64,000 bases of DNA from an uncultured Glaciecola sp. (GTDB taxonomy: Bacteria > Pseudomonadota > Gammaproteobacteria > Enterobacterales > Alteromonadaceae): contig NZ_CALJHY010000015.1 of NCBI RefSeq assembly GCF_937770335.1, positions 1 through 64,000 of the forward strand. The letters run 5' to 3'. Made by a program: the position numbers and the translations under genes. The notes beneath the pieces were generated by a model that was not told where the DNA came from, did not search any database, and saw only the letters and a list, made by a program, of their open reading frames with translations. This document shows positions 47,953-57,698 of the stretch, one piece after another. Numbering within the stretch: the stretch's first letter is position 1; each line of letters opens with the position of its first letter.

Positions 47953-48066
47953 TTGTTGCTGTTAATGGCATATTTTGATAGCTCAAAATGAAAAACAAAA
48001 CAGGCTAAACAGGACTCATAGTTTACCTTTAACAGCGTCGAACTTAAACCTATCTTGCAAGAATGC

Positions 48067-48969
<903 letters not shown>

Positions 48970-48973
48970 TTAT

Positions 48974-49033
48974 GGACGTTCAGACGTCTAAATTACGATT
49001 TATACGCTTAGACGTCAAGAAGTTTACACTTCT
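48974..49033. promoter_or_regulatory. Met boxes (MetJ operators) between metF and metJ
   Basis: Perfect AGACGTCT at 48982-48989 is preceded by a 5/8 match GGACGTTC at 48974-48981. A second cluster at 49010-49033 has three tandem 8-mers: AGACGTCA (7/8), AGAAGTTT (6/8) and ACACTTCT (6/8). Tandem 8-base repeats are what MetJ dimers bind cooperatively; the clusters lie next to the metF start on one side and ahead of metJ on the other. Confidence 0.8.
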
Positions 49034-49093
49034 AGATTGATATTTTCGCTAGACCAGTTAGAATTTTCATATAACCAAAAAAAAAGGATTCTC

Positions 49094-49414
49094 ATGGCTG
49101 AGTGGAATGGTAAATATATAGACCCTTATGCGGAGCACGGTAAAAAAAACGAGCAGGTTAAAAAAGTCACAGTTTCGATTCCCATTAAGGTCTTAAAAGT
49201 GCTAACTGATGAACGCACCAGGCGTCAAGTTAACAATCTGCGTCATGCCACCAATTCAGAACTATTATGTGAAGCATTTTTACATGCATTCACGGGCCAA
49301 CCCTTACCTTACGATGCAGATCTGAAAAAAGATAATCCTAATCGCATACCTGAATCAGCAAGAGATATTATGCAGAAGATGGGCTTTGATATTGACGCGG
49401 TAGAAGCGGAGTGA
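49094..49414 (+). CDS. metJ: Methionine repressor MetJ
   Basis: Product is 106 residues (E. coli 105) from ATG 49094, with AAGGA ahead; the upstream in-frame ATG at 49037 is inside the operator region. The ribbon-helix-helix [22 protein letters not shown] and [25 protein letters not shown] match MetJ over the full length. With S-adenosylmethionine it represses the met regulon. Divergent from metF across Met boxes, so it probably autoregulates. Confidence 0.97.
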   Translation: MAEWNGKYIDPYAEHGKKNEQVKKVTVSIPIKVLKVLTDERTRRQVNNLRHATNSELLCEAFLHAFTGQPLPYDADLKKDNPNRIPESARDIMQKMGFDIDAVEAE

Positions 49415-49525
49415 AGGACCGTTGGTGAAATATTGCTGGTGATGAAACGTTGCAACTATATTACGAAAGAACGTGTTTAAGCGTATGAGCCCATTAGGTG
49501 GGCTCGCTCTATTGCAATATAATGA

Positions 49526-50173
49526 CTAGCCTTTGATGCTTTTAATAAAATCATCCGATTGCGCAATAGCCGCGTTCATTTCTTTTATTAGGCTACCGAC
49601 ATCTTGCTTGATACTCCTAAATTCAGCTTTCAGCGCACCTATAGCGTTAGCATTTAAGTTGTGTTTTAGTGCTAAAACATTGTCTTGCAAAGCGATCAGT
49701 ACTGGGTCCATACTCTTTTCAACTTTTCTCATTGAAATGAGCAAAGAGGCATATTTTCGTTTAGTTTCGGCTAGTTTTCGTTGACTGTCCCGCTTTAGCT
49801 TAGTGCTTGAAATCATATCAATTTCGTTTTTCCACTCTATGAATAACGCGTTAGCCACCGCTTCTACTTTATCTATTCGTTGACCTACTGAGGCTGCACT
49901 TTCTTTACTCACCTCTAGTTGGTCACTTAAATTGGTGTAAACATCTTCCAAATCGCCGCCATCAAAGTTAATGAGAGCACTAAACTCATCTAAGGCTGAC
50001 GCAAATTGCTCCTGCGCATCCTTTTGGGAATCTTGAGCGTCTTCAACACGTTCTACTAATATATCTCTTTTTTCAACGCCCAGCTTCTCCCACAAACCAT
50101 AATAGGCGTTATCCACTGCTGATTGACATCCTGATAGGGATAACAAGCAAATAAAAAAAATTAAACGGACCAT
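49526..50173 (-). CDS. DUF2959 lipoprotein
   Basis: Start set at ATG 50173-50171, with GAGG eight bases ahead; the longer frame from 50287 has no support. The 215-residue product has a lipoprotein signal (MVRLIFFICLLSLSGC, lipobox LSGC) and a mainly helical coiled-coil body (about 45-210) with heptad-like repeats. DUF2959 lipoproteins are frequent in marine gammaproteobacteria and are predicted to be envelope proteins of unknown role. No operon partner; it follows metJ tail-to-tail. Confidence 0.86.
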   Translation of the reverse strand: MVRLIFFICLLSLSGCQSAVDNAYYGLWEKLGVEKRDILVERVEDAQDSQKDAQEQFASALDEFSALINFDGGDLEDVYTNLSDQLEVSKESAASVGQRIDKVEAVANALFIEWKNEIDMISSTKLKRDSQRKLAETKRKYASLLISMRKVEKSMDPVLIALQDNVLALKHNLNANAIGALKAEFRSIKQDVGSLIKEMNAAIAQSDDFIKSIKG

Positions 50174-50465
50174 GTAAATTTCCTCTTTCTTTGATAGCCA
50201 TATCCTAACTTGCACATACCCCACGACTTCACATAGGATAAAAGACATAGAACCGGAGGCTACTAATAGCCTACTTTGACGCGACATATAATCACGTAAA
50301 ATATAATAAATTAACCCTAAAGCCTGTTAAAATGATACTTTAAGTATCTGTAAATTGCCAACTACAGTGTACGTTTTGCTAATAAATTAAAAAGAGAACA
50401 CCAAATGTCGACCCGTTTTTCATTATTAAAAATACCGCTTTATAGTAAATAGTCCATTGCAAAAT

Positions 50466-51431
50466 ATGAGCCGAAGGTTTCACGATAACGCTGTTTACCA
50501 CCATCAAACGATCGATGTTTCAGGTGGACATCAACTGTACGTTGAGCAAAGCGGAAATCCACAAGGTATTCCCGTAATATACATGCATGGTGGTCCTGGT
50601 GCTGGTCTATGTGAAAACTATCAATGGCCATTTGATCCACTAAAGTATCGGGTTATTGGTGTCGACCAGAGAGGATGCGGACGATCTACTCCATTTGGGG
50701 ATACCGATAATAATACGACGCAGTTATTAGTTCAGGATTTTGAAACTATTCGCCAGCATTTGGGCATTGATCAATGGGTAGTGTTTGGTGGGTCATGGGG
50801 CTCAACCCTAGCGTTAGTTTACGCTATCCAACGCCCTGAATTTGTTATTTCAATGGTGTTACGTGGGATATTCCTTGCCCGTGAAGAAGACGCGGACTGG
50901 TTCTTACTGCCATCAGGGGGCGCAGCGCAGGTATATCCTGATGCCTACGAAAAATTTTCAAGACATATTATCGATACATCTTCATCCAGAGCAGTCTGCG
51001 AGCAATTTATCAGTTTATTCCAAAGTAATGATTACAACGTCAGCGCCGCAGCATTAAAATCATGGTTTGATTGGGAAGGCTGCATTTCACGGCTTATTGC
51101 ACCAAATATAATGATGAGTGATTTAAGCGCTGATAAGCAAATAAAGAGCTTGGCCCTACTTGAATGTCACTACCTTCTCAATAAATGCTTTATTGATGAA
51201 AACTACATAATGGACAATATTACAAAGATTAAAAAGATCCCATGTCATATTGTTCATGGACGTTATGACATGGTTTGTAAATTAGAAGCGGCCTATAGCG
51301 TGCACAAGTCACTACCTCAATCGACACTGAAAATCGTTAATAATGCTGGTCACAGTATGTCTGAACTTGGTATCGGCACTGAACTAACGAGTATAATGAA
51401 TGACATGTTTGAAATAGGCCCCCGCTTTTGA
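50466..51431 (+). CDS. pip: Proline iminopeptidase
   Basis: Start ATG 50466 yields 321 residues, in line with the family's 313; an upstream TTG at 50457 is less likely. An alpha/beta-hydrolase: oxyanion HGGPGAG (about 45), VDQRGCGRSTPF, nucleophile in GGSWGSTLALVYA, Asp in GRYDMVC and His in NAGHSMS. It removes N-terminal proline from peptides in the cytoplasm. Its TGA overlaps the dtd start TTG as TTGA. Confidence 0.93.
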   Translation: MSRRFHDNAVYHHQTIDVSGGHQLYVEQSGNPQGIPVIYMHGGPGAGLCENYQWPFDPLKYRVIGVDQRGCGRSTPFGDTDNNTTQLLVQDFETIRQHLGIDQWVVFGGSWGSTLALVYAIQRPEFVISMVLRGIFLAREEDADWFLLPSGGAAQVYPDAYEKFSRHIIDTSSSRAVCEQFISLFQSNDYNVSAAALKSWFDWEGCISRLIAPNIMMSDLSADKQIKSLALLECHYLLNKCFIDENYIMDNITKIKKIPCHIVHGRYDMVCKLEAAYSVHKSLPQSTLKIVNNAGHSMSELGIGTELTSIMNDMFEIGPRF

Positions 51432-51865
51432 AAGGGCTAGTGCAAAGAGTAAAATCAGCTTCTGTTAGCATTAATGAAGAAACGGTAGCTAGCATTGACT
51501 CTGGTATTTTACTTCTACTTGGCGTTGAAAAAGATGACAGTGGATTACAGATCCAAAAAATGGCCCGTAAGGTTTTTAATCTTAGGATATTTACGGATGC
51601 TGATGGCAAAATGAATAAAAGTCTTTCAGATATCAACGGCGATCTGTTAGTAGTATCCCAATTTACCTTAGTCGCAGATACGACAAAAGGTAACCGTCCA
51701 GGCTTTTCGAAAGGGGCGACTCCAGCACATGGAGAGTTCATCTATAACGCGTTTGTTAAACATGTGTCGACTGAATTCCGTGAATGCCAAAGCGGCGTTT
51801 TCGGTGCAGATATGGCTGTAGCACTAGTCAATGACGGTCCTGTGACTTTTTGGATAGAAACCTGA
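51428..51865 (+). CDS. dtd: D-aminoacyl-tRNA deacylase
   Basis: Length 145 residues, same as in E. coli. Start is TTG (51428-51430), overlapping the pip stop; the N-terminus KGLVQRVKSASVSI aligns with the family without gaps, which supports it. Conserved SQFTLVADTTKGNRPGFSKG and the end GADMAVALVNDGPVTF (Gly-cis-Pro region) are seen. It hydrolyses D-amino acids mischarged on tRNA. Translationally coupled with pip. Confidence 0.94.
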   Translation: MKGLVQRVKSASVSINEETVASIDSGILLLLGVEKDDSGLQIQKMARKVFNLRIFTDADGKMNKSLSDINGDLLVVSQFTLVADTTKGNRPGFSKGATPAHGEFIYNAFVKHVSTEFRECQSGVFGADMAVALVNDGPVTFWIET

Positions 51866-51930
51866 ACCAAAAAGCATCGCTACCTTGATATACACGCTTT
51901 CGATCTTATCGGCTACTAGTTACGTTTACG

Positions 51931-51958
51931 CTATTCGAGTTACACTATTCAAGTTACA
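51931..51958. repeat. Tandem 14-base duplication ahead of the FabY/YiiD-type gene
   Basis: CTATTCGAGTTACA (51931-51944) is repeated as CTATTCAAGTTACA (51945-51958) with one difference. It lies in the 148-base spacer between dtd and the next gene; function unknown, perhaps simple slippage. Confidence 0.6.
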
Positions 51959-52013
51959 CTGGGCTATTACTAGAATGCGACGTTACAGCCCAAGAATGAA
52001 ACGAGGTTAGCTA

Positions 52014-52922
52014 TTGTTTACCATATCAACGCCTAAATCAGAACAAGAACTCAATGACTATTTTAATTTTAGATGGCAGGGGCTTCGTGAGCCCTGGGGT
52101 TTTCCTCTAGGTTCAGAGAAAGATGAATATGAAACAGTGAGCGAACATAGGGTTATTCTGAGTCCATCGGGTCAGATTGTTGCATGTGGTCGCATACATT
52201 TAAATTCGTCGGAAGAGGCACAGATTAGACACATAGCCGTTGATAAAAAATATCGGCGCAAGGGTGTAGGTCAAATTATATTAGGTGCATTAGAGGCTGT
52301 AGCTCGTGACTTAGGTGCTAAGCGAGCTGTTACAAATTCTCGTGAAACATCAATGTCATTTTTTTCAGCATGTGGTTTCGAAATTGAAAGTAAAGCCCCT
52401 TCCGAGCTTGGTAAACTAAAACGGACGCACATGTTCAAAATATTAGTGGACAATAATGTACTCGTATTGCATCCGCAATGGTGTAAAGAGTTGCAAGACA
52501 CGTGGCATGAAAAAATCCCTATTACAGAACACATGGGCATCAAGTTACATCAGTATACCGAACGCACCATAGAAACAAGGGCGTCATTAAACAGAAACAT
52601 TAACCTGCATGGTTCGATGTTTGCTGGCAGTATCTTTTCGCAAGCAACACTTACGGGTTGGGGAATGATATTTTTGCAACTAAAGCAAAAGCATTTAGAA
52701 GGAGAAATAGTGCTGGGTGATGGTAATATTCACTATAATAAACCGATTACAATGCGCCCTCGAGCGATTTGTAATATTGAGTCAGTGAAGGGCAGCTTTG
52801 ATTTACTAAAAAGAAACAAAAAGTGCCCTATTGAACTCACCGTTGAAATTCACGATGGCGACACGTCGGTAGCAAGCTTTACTGGCAAATACTGGGTTAT
52901 TCCGCCTACAAAAGATAAATAA
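52014..52922 (+). CDS. FabY/YiiD-type protein: GNAT domain fused to hotdog thioesterase-like domain
   Basis: This 302-residue protein uses TTG 52014, with GAGG seven bases ahead; no nearby ATG exists. N-terminal GNAT fold (about 1-145) with IRHIAVDKKYRRKGVGQIIL as acetyl-CoA loop, then a YiiD_C hotdog domain (about 160-300) with LNRNINLHGSMFAGSIFSQA and GEIVLGDGNIHYNKPI. Relatives (E. coli YiiD, P. aeruginosa FabY/MadA) are reported to help initiate fatty-acid synthesis, by malonyl-ACP decarboxylation or related chemistry; this function is inferred from the family. Convergent with DoxX. Confidence 0.85.
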   Translation: MFTISTPKSEQELNDYFNFRWQGLREPWGFPLGSEKDEYETVSEHRVILSPSGQIVACGRIHLNSSEEAQIRHIAVDKKYRRKGVGQIILGALEAVARDLGAKRAVTNSRETSMSFFSACGFEIESKAPSELGKLKRTHMFKILVDNNVLVLHPQWCKELQDTWHEKIPITEHMGIKLHQYTERTIETRASLNRNINLHGSMFAGSIFSQATLTGWGMIFLQLKQKHLEGEIVLGDGNIHYNKPITMRPRAICNIESVKGSFDLLKRNKKCPIELTVEIHDGDTSVASFTGKYWVIPPTKDK

Positions 52923-52929
52923 TCCCAAC

Positions 52930-52961
52930 AACTGACCCAAATCAGAAAAATTGGGCCAGTT
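52930..52961. terminator. Hairpin between convergent FabY-type and DoxX genes
   Basis: AACTGACCCAA (52930-52940) pairs with TTGGGCCAGTT (52951-52961) with one mismatch; the ten-base loop contains five A's. Could end both convergent transcripts although the T-run is short on both strands. Confidence 0.5.
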
Positions 52962-52975
52962 ATGCAGCTCTAGCG

Positions 52976-53416
52976 CTACGCTAAATTGCGCTTGCGCTCA
53001 AGTAACCAATTATCGACGCTAAATTGGCCGGCACCCCCTGCAGATAAGACTAACAAACCAGCCATAACCCCCATATTCTTGAAGAAATTTTGGGTTTCAT
53101 GTCTCACATCCGCACCCTCAGGTAAGTTCCAGAAATTATGCATATATAAACTAATAACTAGTGTCATACCCGCCAATAAAAATGCAGATAGCTTAGCTTT
53201 AAAACCGACAATAATAACTATCCCCAGCAAAATTTGTAATACGATGGTGACCGGAAGTAATTCGTTAATAAATGGGACGCTGTGTTTAGACATATACTGT
53301 GCCATAAATTCATATTGCGTGATCTTTTGAACCCCGGGCACAATAAAATAAACCCCGAGTAAGAAACGGCCTAATAATAAACTGGGTAACTCGAGAAGAT
53401 CGGTTATTTTGTGCAT
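52976..53416 (-). CDS. DoxX-family membrane protein
   Basis: The 146-residue inner-membrane protein has four hydrophobic segments and the DoxX pattern LLGRFLLGVYFIVPGVQKI near the start, VTIVLQILLGIVIIVGFKAK in the middle. The family is linked to quinone/terminal oxidase-like functions or redox stress, but many members have no defined role. ATG 53416 has AAGGATTATCCCT ahead. Adjacent to rpoH on the same strand but likely separated by the rpoH terminator. Confidence 0.86.
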   Translation of the reverse strand: MHKITDLLELPSLLLGRFLLGVYFIVPGVQKITQYEFMAQYMSKHSVPFINELLPVTIVLQILLGIVIIVGFKAKLSAFLLAGMTLVISLYMHNFWNLPEGADVRHETQNFFKNMGVMAGLLVLSAGGAGQFSVDNWLLERKRNLA

Positions 53417-53469
53417 AGGGATAATCCTTATTTTTCTTCCGGTTAAGTACTGGCAATGTTATTAAACAC

Positions 53470-53503
53470 AAAAAAAAGCACTTATGTTTCCATTAGCGCT
53501 TTC
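53470..53503 (-). terminator. Rho-independent terminator of rpoH
   Basis: Minus-strand stem AAGCGCT (53501-53495) and AGTGCTT (53482-53476) has one G-T pair and a 12-base loop, followed by a run of T's. It is 50-80 bases past the rpoH stop. Confidence 0.8.
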
Positions 53504-53551
53504 GTGTGTGTTCACTATAAGTAAAAATGCTGCGAACGGCTAGATAGTGTA

Positions 53552-54391
53552 TTAAGCCATCGCTGCCTGAAGCTTCTTCATTGCATTCTTTTCGATTTGG
53601 CGAACACGCTCAGCTGATACCTGATATTCGTCAGCTAGGTCTTGCAGCGTCATTTTGTCGTCCGACAACCAACGCGTCTCTATAATATGTTGGCTTCTTG
53701 CGTCGAGCGTTTTAATTGCTATGTGCAAACTGGTTGATGCACTTTTATCATGATCGCTATTAATAACGTCCATTTCAACATCGGTTGTTTTATCTTCAAG
53801 ATACTGAGCTGGAGCAAAAGTGCTTGATTCATCATCGTCAGCTGATAAATCGAAAGAAGCATCGTGGCTACTCATACGAGCTTCCATTTGTAAGACTTCT
53901 TTGGTGCTCACACCAAGTTCCTCAGCCACTTTTTGTACTTCTGCGTGCGTAAACCAGCCTAAGCGCTTCTTAGATTTGCGTAGGTTAAAAAATAATTTAC
54001 GTTGAGCTTTAGTTGTCGCAACTTTGACTATGCGCCAGTTCTTTAGTACAAATTCATGGATTTCTGCTTTTATCCAATGCACAGCAAAGGAAACCAACCG
54101 AACGCCAACATTTGGATCAAAGCGCTTTACCGCTTTCATCAAACCAATGTTACCCTCTTGTATTAGGTCTGCTTGTGGTAAGCCATAACCCGCGTATGAT
54201 TTTGCAACATGCACAACGAAGCGTAAATGCGACATAACTAGTTTACGCGCAGCTTCAAGATCTCCGTCGTCAAAAAGACGTACGGCTAAAGAATTCTCTT
54301 CATCTGCTGTAAGCATATTTATGCGGCTCACCGCTTGAACGTAGCTTTCGATACTGCCACTGCGCGGAACGCTTAATGCTAATGTTTGCAT
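53552..54391 (-). CDS. rpoH: RNA polymerase sigma factor RpoH (sigma-32)
   Basis: The 279-residue group 3 heat-shock sigma factor shows regions 1.2-4: [21 protein letters not shown], the 2.2-2.4 block [22 protein letters not shown], the RpoH box [18 protein letters not shown], and the region 4 helix-turn-helix [17 protein letters not shown]. It directs heat-shock transcription. Usually adjacent to ftsYEX; here ftsYEX is 3 kb away and the pair of EAL-HDOD genes and a small membrane gene lie between them. The upstream ribosome site is weak. Confidence 0.97.
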   Translation of the reverse strand: MQTLALSVPRSGSIESYVQAVSRINMLTADEENSLAVRLFDDGDLEAARKLVMSHLRFVVHVAKSYAGYGLPQADLIQEGNIGLMKAVKRFDPNVGVRLVSFAVHWIKAEIHEFVLKNWRIVKVATTKAQRKLFFNLRKSKKRLGWFTHAEVQKVAEELGVSTKEVLQMEARMSSHDASFDLSADDDESSTFAPAQYLEDKTTDVEMDVINSDHDKSASTSLHIAIKTLDARSQHIIETRWLSDDKMTLQDLADEYQVSAERVRQIEKNAMKKLQAAMA

Positions 54392-54685
54392 TTTTTGTAC
54401 TCATTTTTACCTCGTTACTTCATTCTTAAAGTTTGCTTTCAGCGTGTCTGAATCAACTGTACATTGATAGACAATATACTAGAACAAAAGTTCGATTAAA
54501 CTATCGTACTTAATATAGGGGCTATTACTTAAATTTCAAGTGTAAAGTAAGAAAAAATTAGCCTTTCACCTAATTTCTTTTCAATTAAGTCATAACACAA
54601 CATTATTATATGCTAAATTCGTAAAACGATCACAAAAGTAGGCAATTTATTATTATTTTTGCTTACATTTTCGAGCAGTTAATAA

Positions 54686-55916
54686 ATGTTTTCATATGTT
54701 GCAAGACAAGCTATTTATAATGTTGAAAAACGTGTATTTGCTTATGAGTTATTATTCAGGGATGGAGATAGCAATTGTTTTCCAGATATGTCTCCCGACG
54801 AAGCCACAAGTAGTATGATTGCTAACAGCCATTTGACTGTTGGTATTGAGGATATTACGTTTAATAAACTAGCATTCATTAATTTTCACAAAGACACTTT
54901 ATTATATCGATTCCCTTCAACGCTTGACCCCTTGAACGTAGTCATTGAAATCGTTGAAACTGTTGAAGTTAATGATGAACTAGTTCAAGCCTGCAAGCAT
55001 ATCCGCGACTTAGGTTACCAGCTAGCGCTCGATGATTATGATTTTTCTACTAAGTGGGACGTATTTCTTCCTTTCATTGACTTTATCAAAGTTGAAGTTG
55101 AGGAAATAGAAAAGCAAGGTGGCGTCGCAATCGCAAAAATCCAAACATTGAATGCCAAAGGTATTAAGATTATTGCTGAAAAAGTAGAAACTCATGAGCA
55201 GTTTGAACGATTCAAAGCAATGGGAGTAAAGCTATTTCAAGGTTACTTCTTAGCGCGACCAGAAATTATCCGCCATCGTGACCTGAATGCGTCGCTGCAC
55301 TCAGTCACCGAGCTTGTTAGTTTGAGTAACTCACCTAACTTTGATGCTAAAGAAGTAGTCAAGGTGATCGAGAAAGACGTCGGGTTAGCTTACAAACTGA
55401 TGCGCTTTATCAATAACCCTATGATTAATAAACGACAAAAAAGTTGAATCGCTTCAGCATGCAATTAATTACATGGGTCATGTTGAAATTAAGAAATTCA
55501 TTGCCCTGCTTGCACTCGCTAACATGCGCGGTGAAAAGCCAACTGAACTCCTTATTCAATCACTAGTTAGAGCCCGCTTTTGCTCACTCATGTCAGTTGA
55601 ACTAGAGTTACCCGAAAACCCGCCGACTAGCTTTTTGTTGGGCTTATTTTCAATGATCGACGCACTACTAGATCAACCCATGGAAATTGTGGTTGAGAAG
55701 CTTCCCGTTGGGCAAGAGCTGCGCGATGCCTTGTGTCGAAAAAATATTGACTCCACGATGGGACTGCAAATGAGAGCTTGTTTTGCATTTGAAGAGGCTG
55801 ATTGGGACCAAATAGATTATATTGCACTGCAGTTTGAACTCAGCGGCGAACGCTTGTACACGCTTTATTATGAAGCAATGCATTGGGCGCAGAATATGAA
55901 TAGTACAATTAGTTAA
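54686..55916 (+). pseudogene. EAL-HDOD c-di-GMP/HDOD-family gene interrupted by a frameshift (first tandem copy)
   Basis: Two frames make one protein: 54686-55447 (EAL domain plus the start of HDOD) ends in NKRQKS at TGA, and the rest of HDOD resumes in another frame at about 55445, reading to TAA 55914-55916. The junction is a run of six A's at 55437-55442; with five A's it would read RQKVESLQHAINYMGHVEIKKF, which aligns with REKITSLRHALHYLGEVEVKKF of the downstream copy. The EAL part keeps ELLFR, EIVET, LDDY and QGYF. It is either a real one-base mutation, making a truncated protein, or an assembly error. Confidence 0.85.
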
Positions 55917-55937
55917 ACGCCACTCAAGGAAGTATAG

Positions 55938-57179
55938 ATGTTTGCATTTATCGCTCGCCAACCGATCTTAGACAAAGAACAAGATCTATTTGCCTATGAG
56001 CTTTTATTCAGAGATGGTGCACAAGGTACCTACCCTGAACACGAACCTAAGAAAACAGAAATAATTAATTCGCGATTTAACACATTGGGTATCGATGATA
56101 TTTCTGGTGATAAACGTGCTTTTATCAATTTTTTGCCCGAAACCATTATAAACCGCTTTCCAGAAGAGCTGACTCCAGACAATATCGTTGTCGAACTCAC
56201 ACAAAATCCGGCTTTGAATACCAGTTTAATGAATGCATGTGAGTTTCTCAAAAACGCTGGGTATCAAATTGCGCTTAATGATAATCGGCTTCAATCAGCG
56301 GTTCTCGCACCATACCCGTACATCGATATTGTTAAAGTTGATATCAACAAAATCACCCCTCAAATGTTAGAAAAACATATTCCAATTTTAGCAGCTTCGG
56401 GCATTCAACTAGTTGCAGAGCAAGTTGCAACACTCGACCAATTTGCTATGTGCCTTGACCTAGGTTTTGATTATTTTCAGGGGTATTTTTTTACTCAACC
56501 CAATACGAAAACGGCAAAGGCTTTACCGTCATCAAAAATAACACTTTTAGAGTTAATGTCATATGGTGCAAGTTCTCACTTTAATTTAGAAAAAGTCGAG
56601 CATATTATTGAGCGTGACGCTGCACTATCGTATTTATTACTTCGATTTATTAACAATCCAATGATTAATAAGCGAGAGAAAATAACTTCACTCCGCCATG
56701 CATTGCATTATCTTGGTGAAGTTGAAGTCAAAAAATTCATCGCGTTATTATCGATTGCCAGTTTAAATGATGAGAAGCCTGAAGAGTTGCTTCAAGTATC
56801 ATTAGTTAGAGCAAAGTTTTGTGAGCTATTGGAGATTCACAAGCATGGTAAAAATAAAGCAATGTCAGCATTTATCGTCGGTTTATTTTCGCTACTCGAT
56901 ACTATTTTAGATGGGGAAATGGCAAGTATTCTTGAGAAGTTACCGATTAGTGCGGACATCAAACAAGCGCTGCTGGGTATTGATGGTGATTATACTCAGC
57001 ACCTAAAAACAGCTAAAGCATTTGAAGCCGGCTTGTGGGGCAAGATAGTGACACAAGCTGAGAGCTTAGATATATCGCAGAAAGAACTGCATGGCATTTT
57101 CAATGATTCAATTCGTTGGAGCAATGATATGCGCCAAGCGTTATCTGACTTTTTCCCTAAAGCTAAAGCTCAAGGTTGA
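55938..57179 (+). CDS. EAL-HDOD domain protein (second tandem copy, CdgJ/YuxH type)
   Basis: A 413-residue protein: degenerate EAL domain (about 1-205) and HDOD domain (about 205-400). Start ATG 55938 has AAGGAAG ahead. Compared with the first copy, the EAL glutamate in EIVET is Gln here (ELTQ) and the LDDY pair is LNDN, so c-di-GMP hydrolysis is unlikely; ELLFR, IVKVD, VAEQV and QGYF remain. HDOD continues FINNPMINKREKITSLRHAL. A non-catalytic role in signalling, by protein interaction or possibly nucleotide binding, is inferred. In Vibrio, the EAL-HDOD protein CdgJ influences motility. Confidence 0.88.
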   Translation: MFAFIARQPILDKEQDLFAYELLFRDGAQGTYPEHEPKKTEIINSRFNTLGIDDISGDKRAFINFLPETIINRFPEELTPDNIVVELTQNPALNTSLMNACEFLKNAGYQIALNDNRLQSAVLAPYPYIDIVKVDINKITPQMLEKHIPILAASGIQLVAEQVATLDQFAMCLDLGFDYFQGYFFTQPNTKTAKALPSSKITLLELMSYGASSHFNLEKVEHIIERDAALSYLLLRFINNPMINKREKITSLRHALHYLGEVEVKKFIALLSIASLNDEKPEELLQVSLVRAKFCELLEIHKHGKNKAMSAFIVGLFSLLDTILDGEMASILEKLPISADIKQALLGIDGDYTQHLKTAKAFEAGLWGKIVTQAESLDISQKELHGIFNDSIRWSNDMRQALSDFFPKAKAQG

Positions 57180-57206
57180 GACTGCGGTTTTGGAGAGCCT
57201 TAGGTG

Positions 57207-57626
57207 CTAAATAAAAAACACCACATACATACCCAAACAAAGAAGTACAAAATGAGGGAAGACGACAGTAGGTTTAGCTAAATGTCTAAGGTATTCTGAG
57301 ATTAATGATATTAAGCCTCTTGGCTTTGCTTCCCATGCTGTATTAAATTGGATATTGCCGTCACTAGACGTAGTTGACAACTCACTCTCTATTAAAAGTA
57401 ATCTGTCAGCAAATCTGGATTGAAAGGTTTTCCAGATAGCATCTTGGATCCAACAAATACTATTGAGCACGACGATAACGTCGAGATGTTTTAACTCAAA
57501 GGCGAACAAGGTAGCCATTACAACAGCAACTAATTTGATTGCCAAAGAAAGCTTTTCAAAAGCATCAAACTGATTTTGTAATGTTACCCATTCAATCAGC
57601 AAAGGGTTTTGTAAATTTTGTTGCAA
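57207..57626 (-). CDS. Small membrane protein of unknown function
   Basis: GGAGG lies eight bases ahead of the TTG at 57626-57624, which is therefore the likely start (139 residues); an in-frame TTG at 57641 would place the Shine-Dalgarno within the coding sequence. A polar N-terminus is followed by two hydrophobic segments (about KLVAVVMATLFAFEL and VIVVLNSICWI), a soluble Ser/Thr-rich loop (about 75-110) and a last membrane segment FPHFVLLCLGMYVVFFI. I know no family. It lies 73 bases from the 3' end of ftsX on the same strand. Confidence 0.65.
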   Translation of the reverse strand: MQQNLQNPLLIEWVTLQNQFDAFEKLSLAIKLVAVVMATLFAFELKHLDVIVVLNSICWIQDAIWKTFQSRFADRLLLIESELSTTSSDGNIQFNTAWEAKPRGLISLISEYLRHLAKPTVVFPHFVLLCLGMYVVFFI

Positions 57627-57698
57627 GGGAAGGTCCTCCAAAACACGCGCAGTGGATCAGTAATAAAGTAAAGCAAGCCAATTAAGAAATATACAAAC

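Noticed and set aside
49487-49505. GAGCCCA / TGGGCTC hairpin after metJ
   Set aside because: Good stem but no T-run on either strand; terminator status could not be supported.
55437-55442. Programmed -1 frameshift in the first EAL-HDOD gene
   Set aside because: The frame needed is +1, not -1, so an A6G slippery heptamer would not restore the protein.
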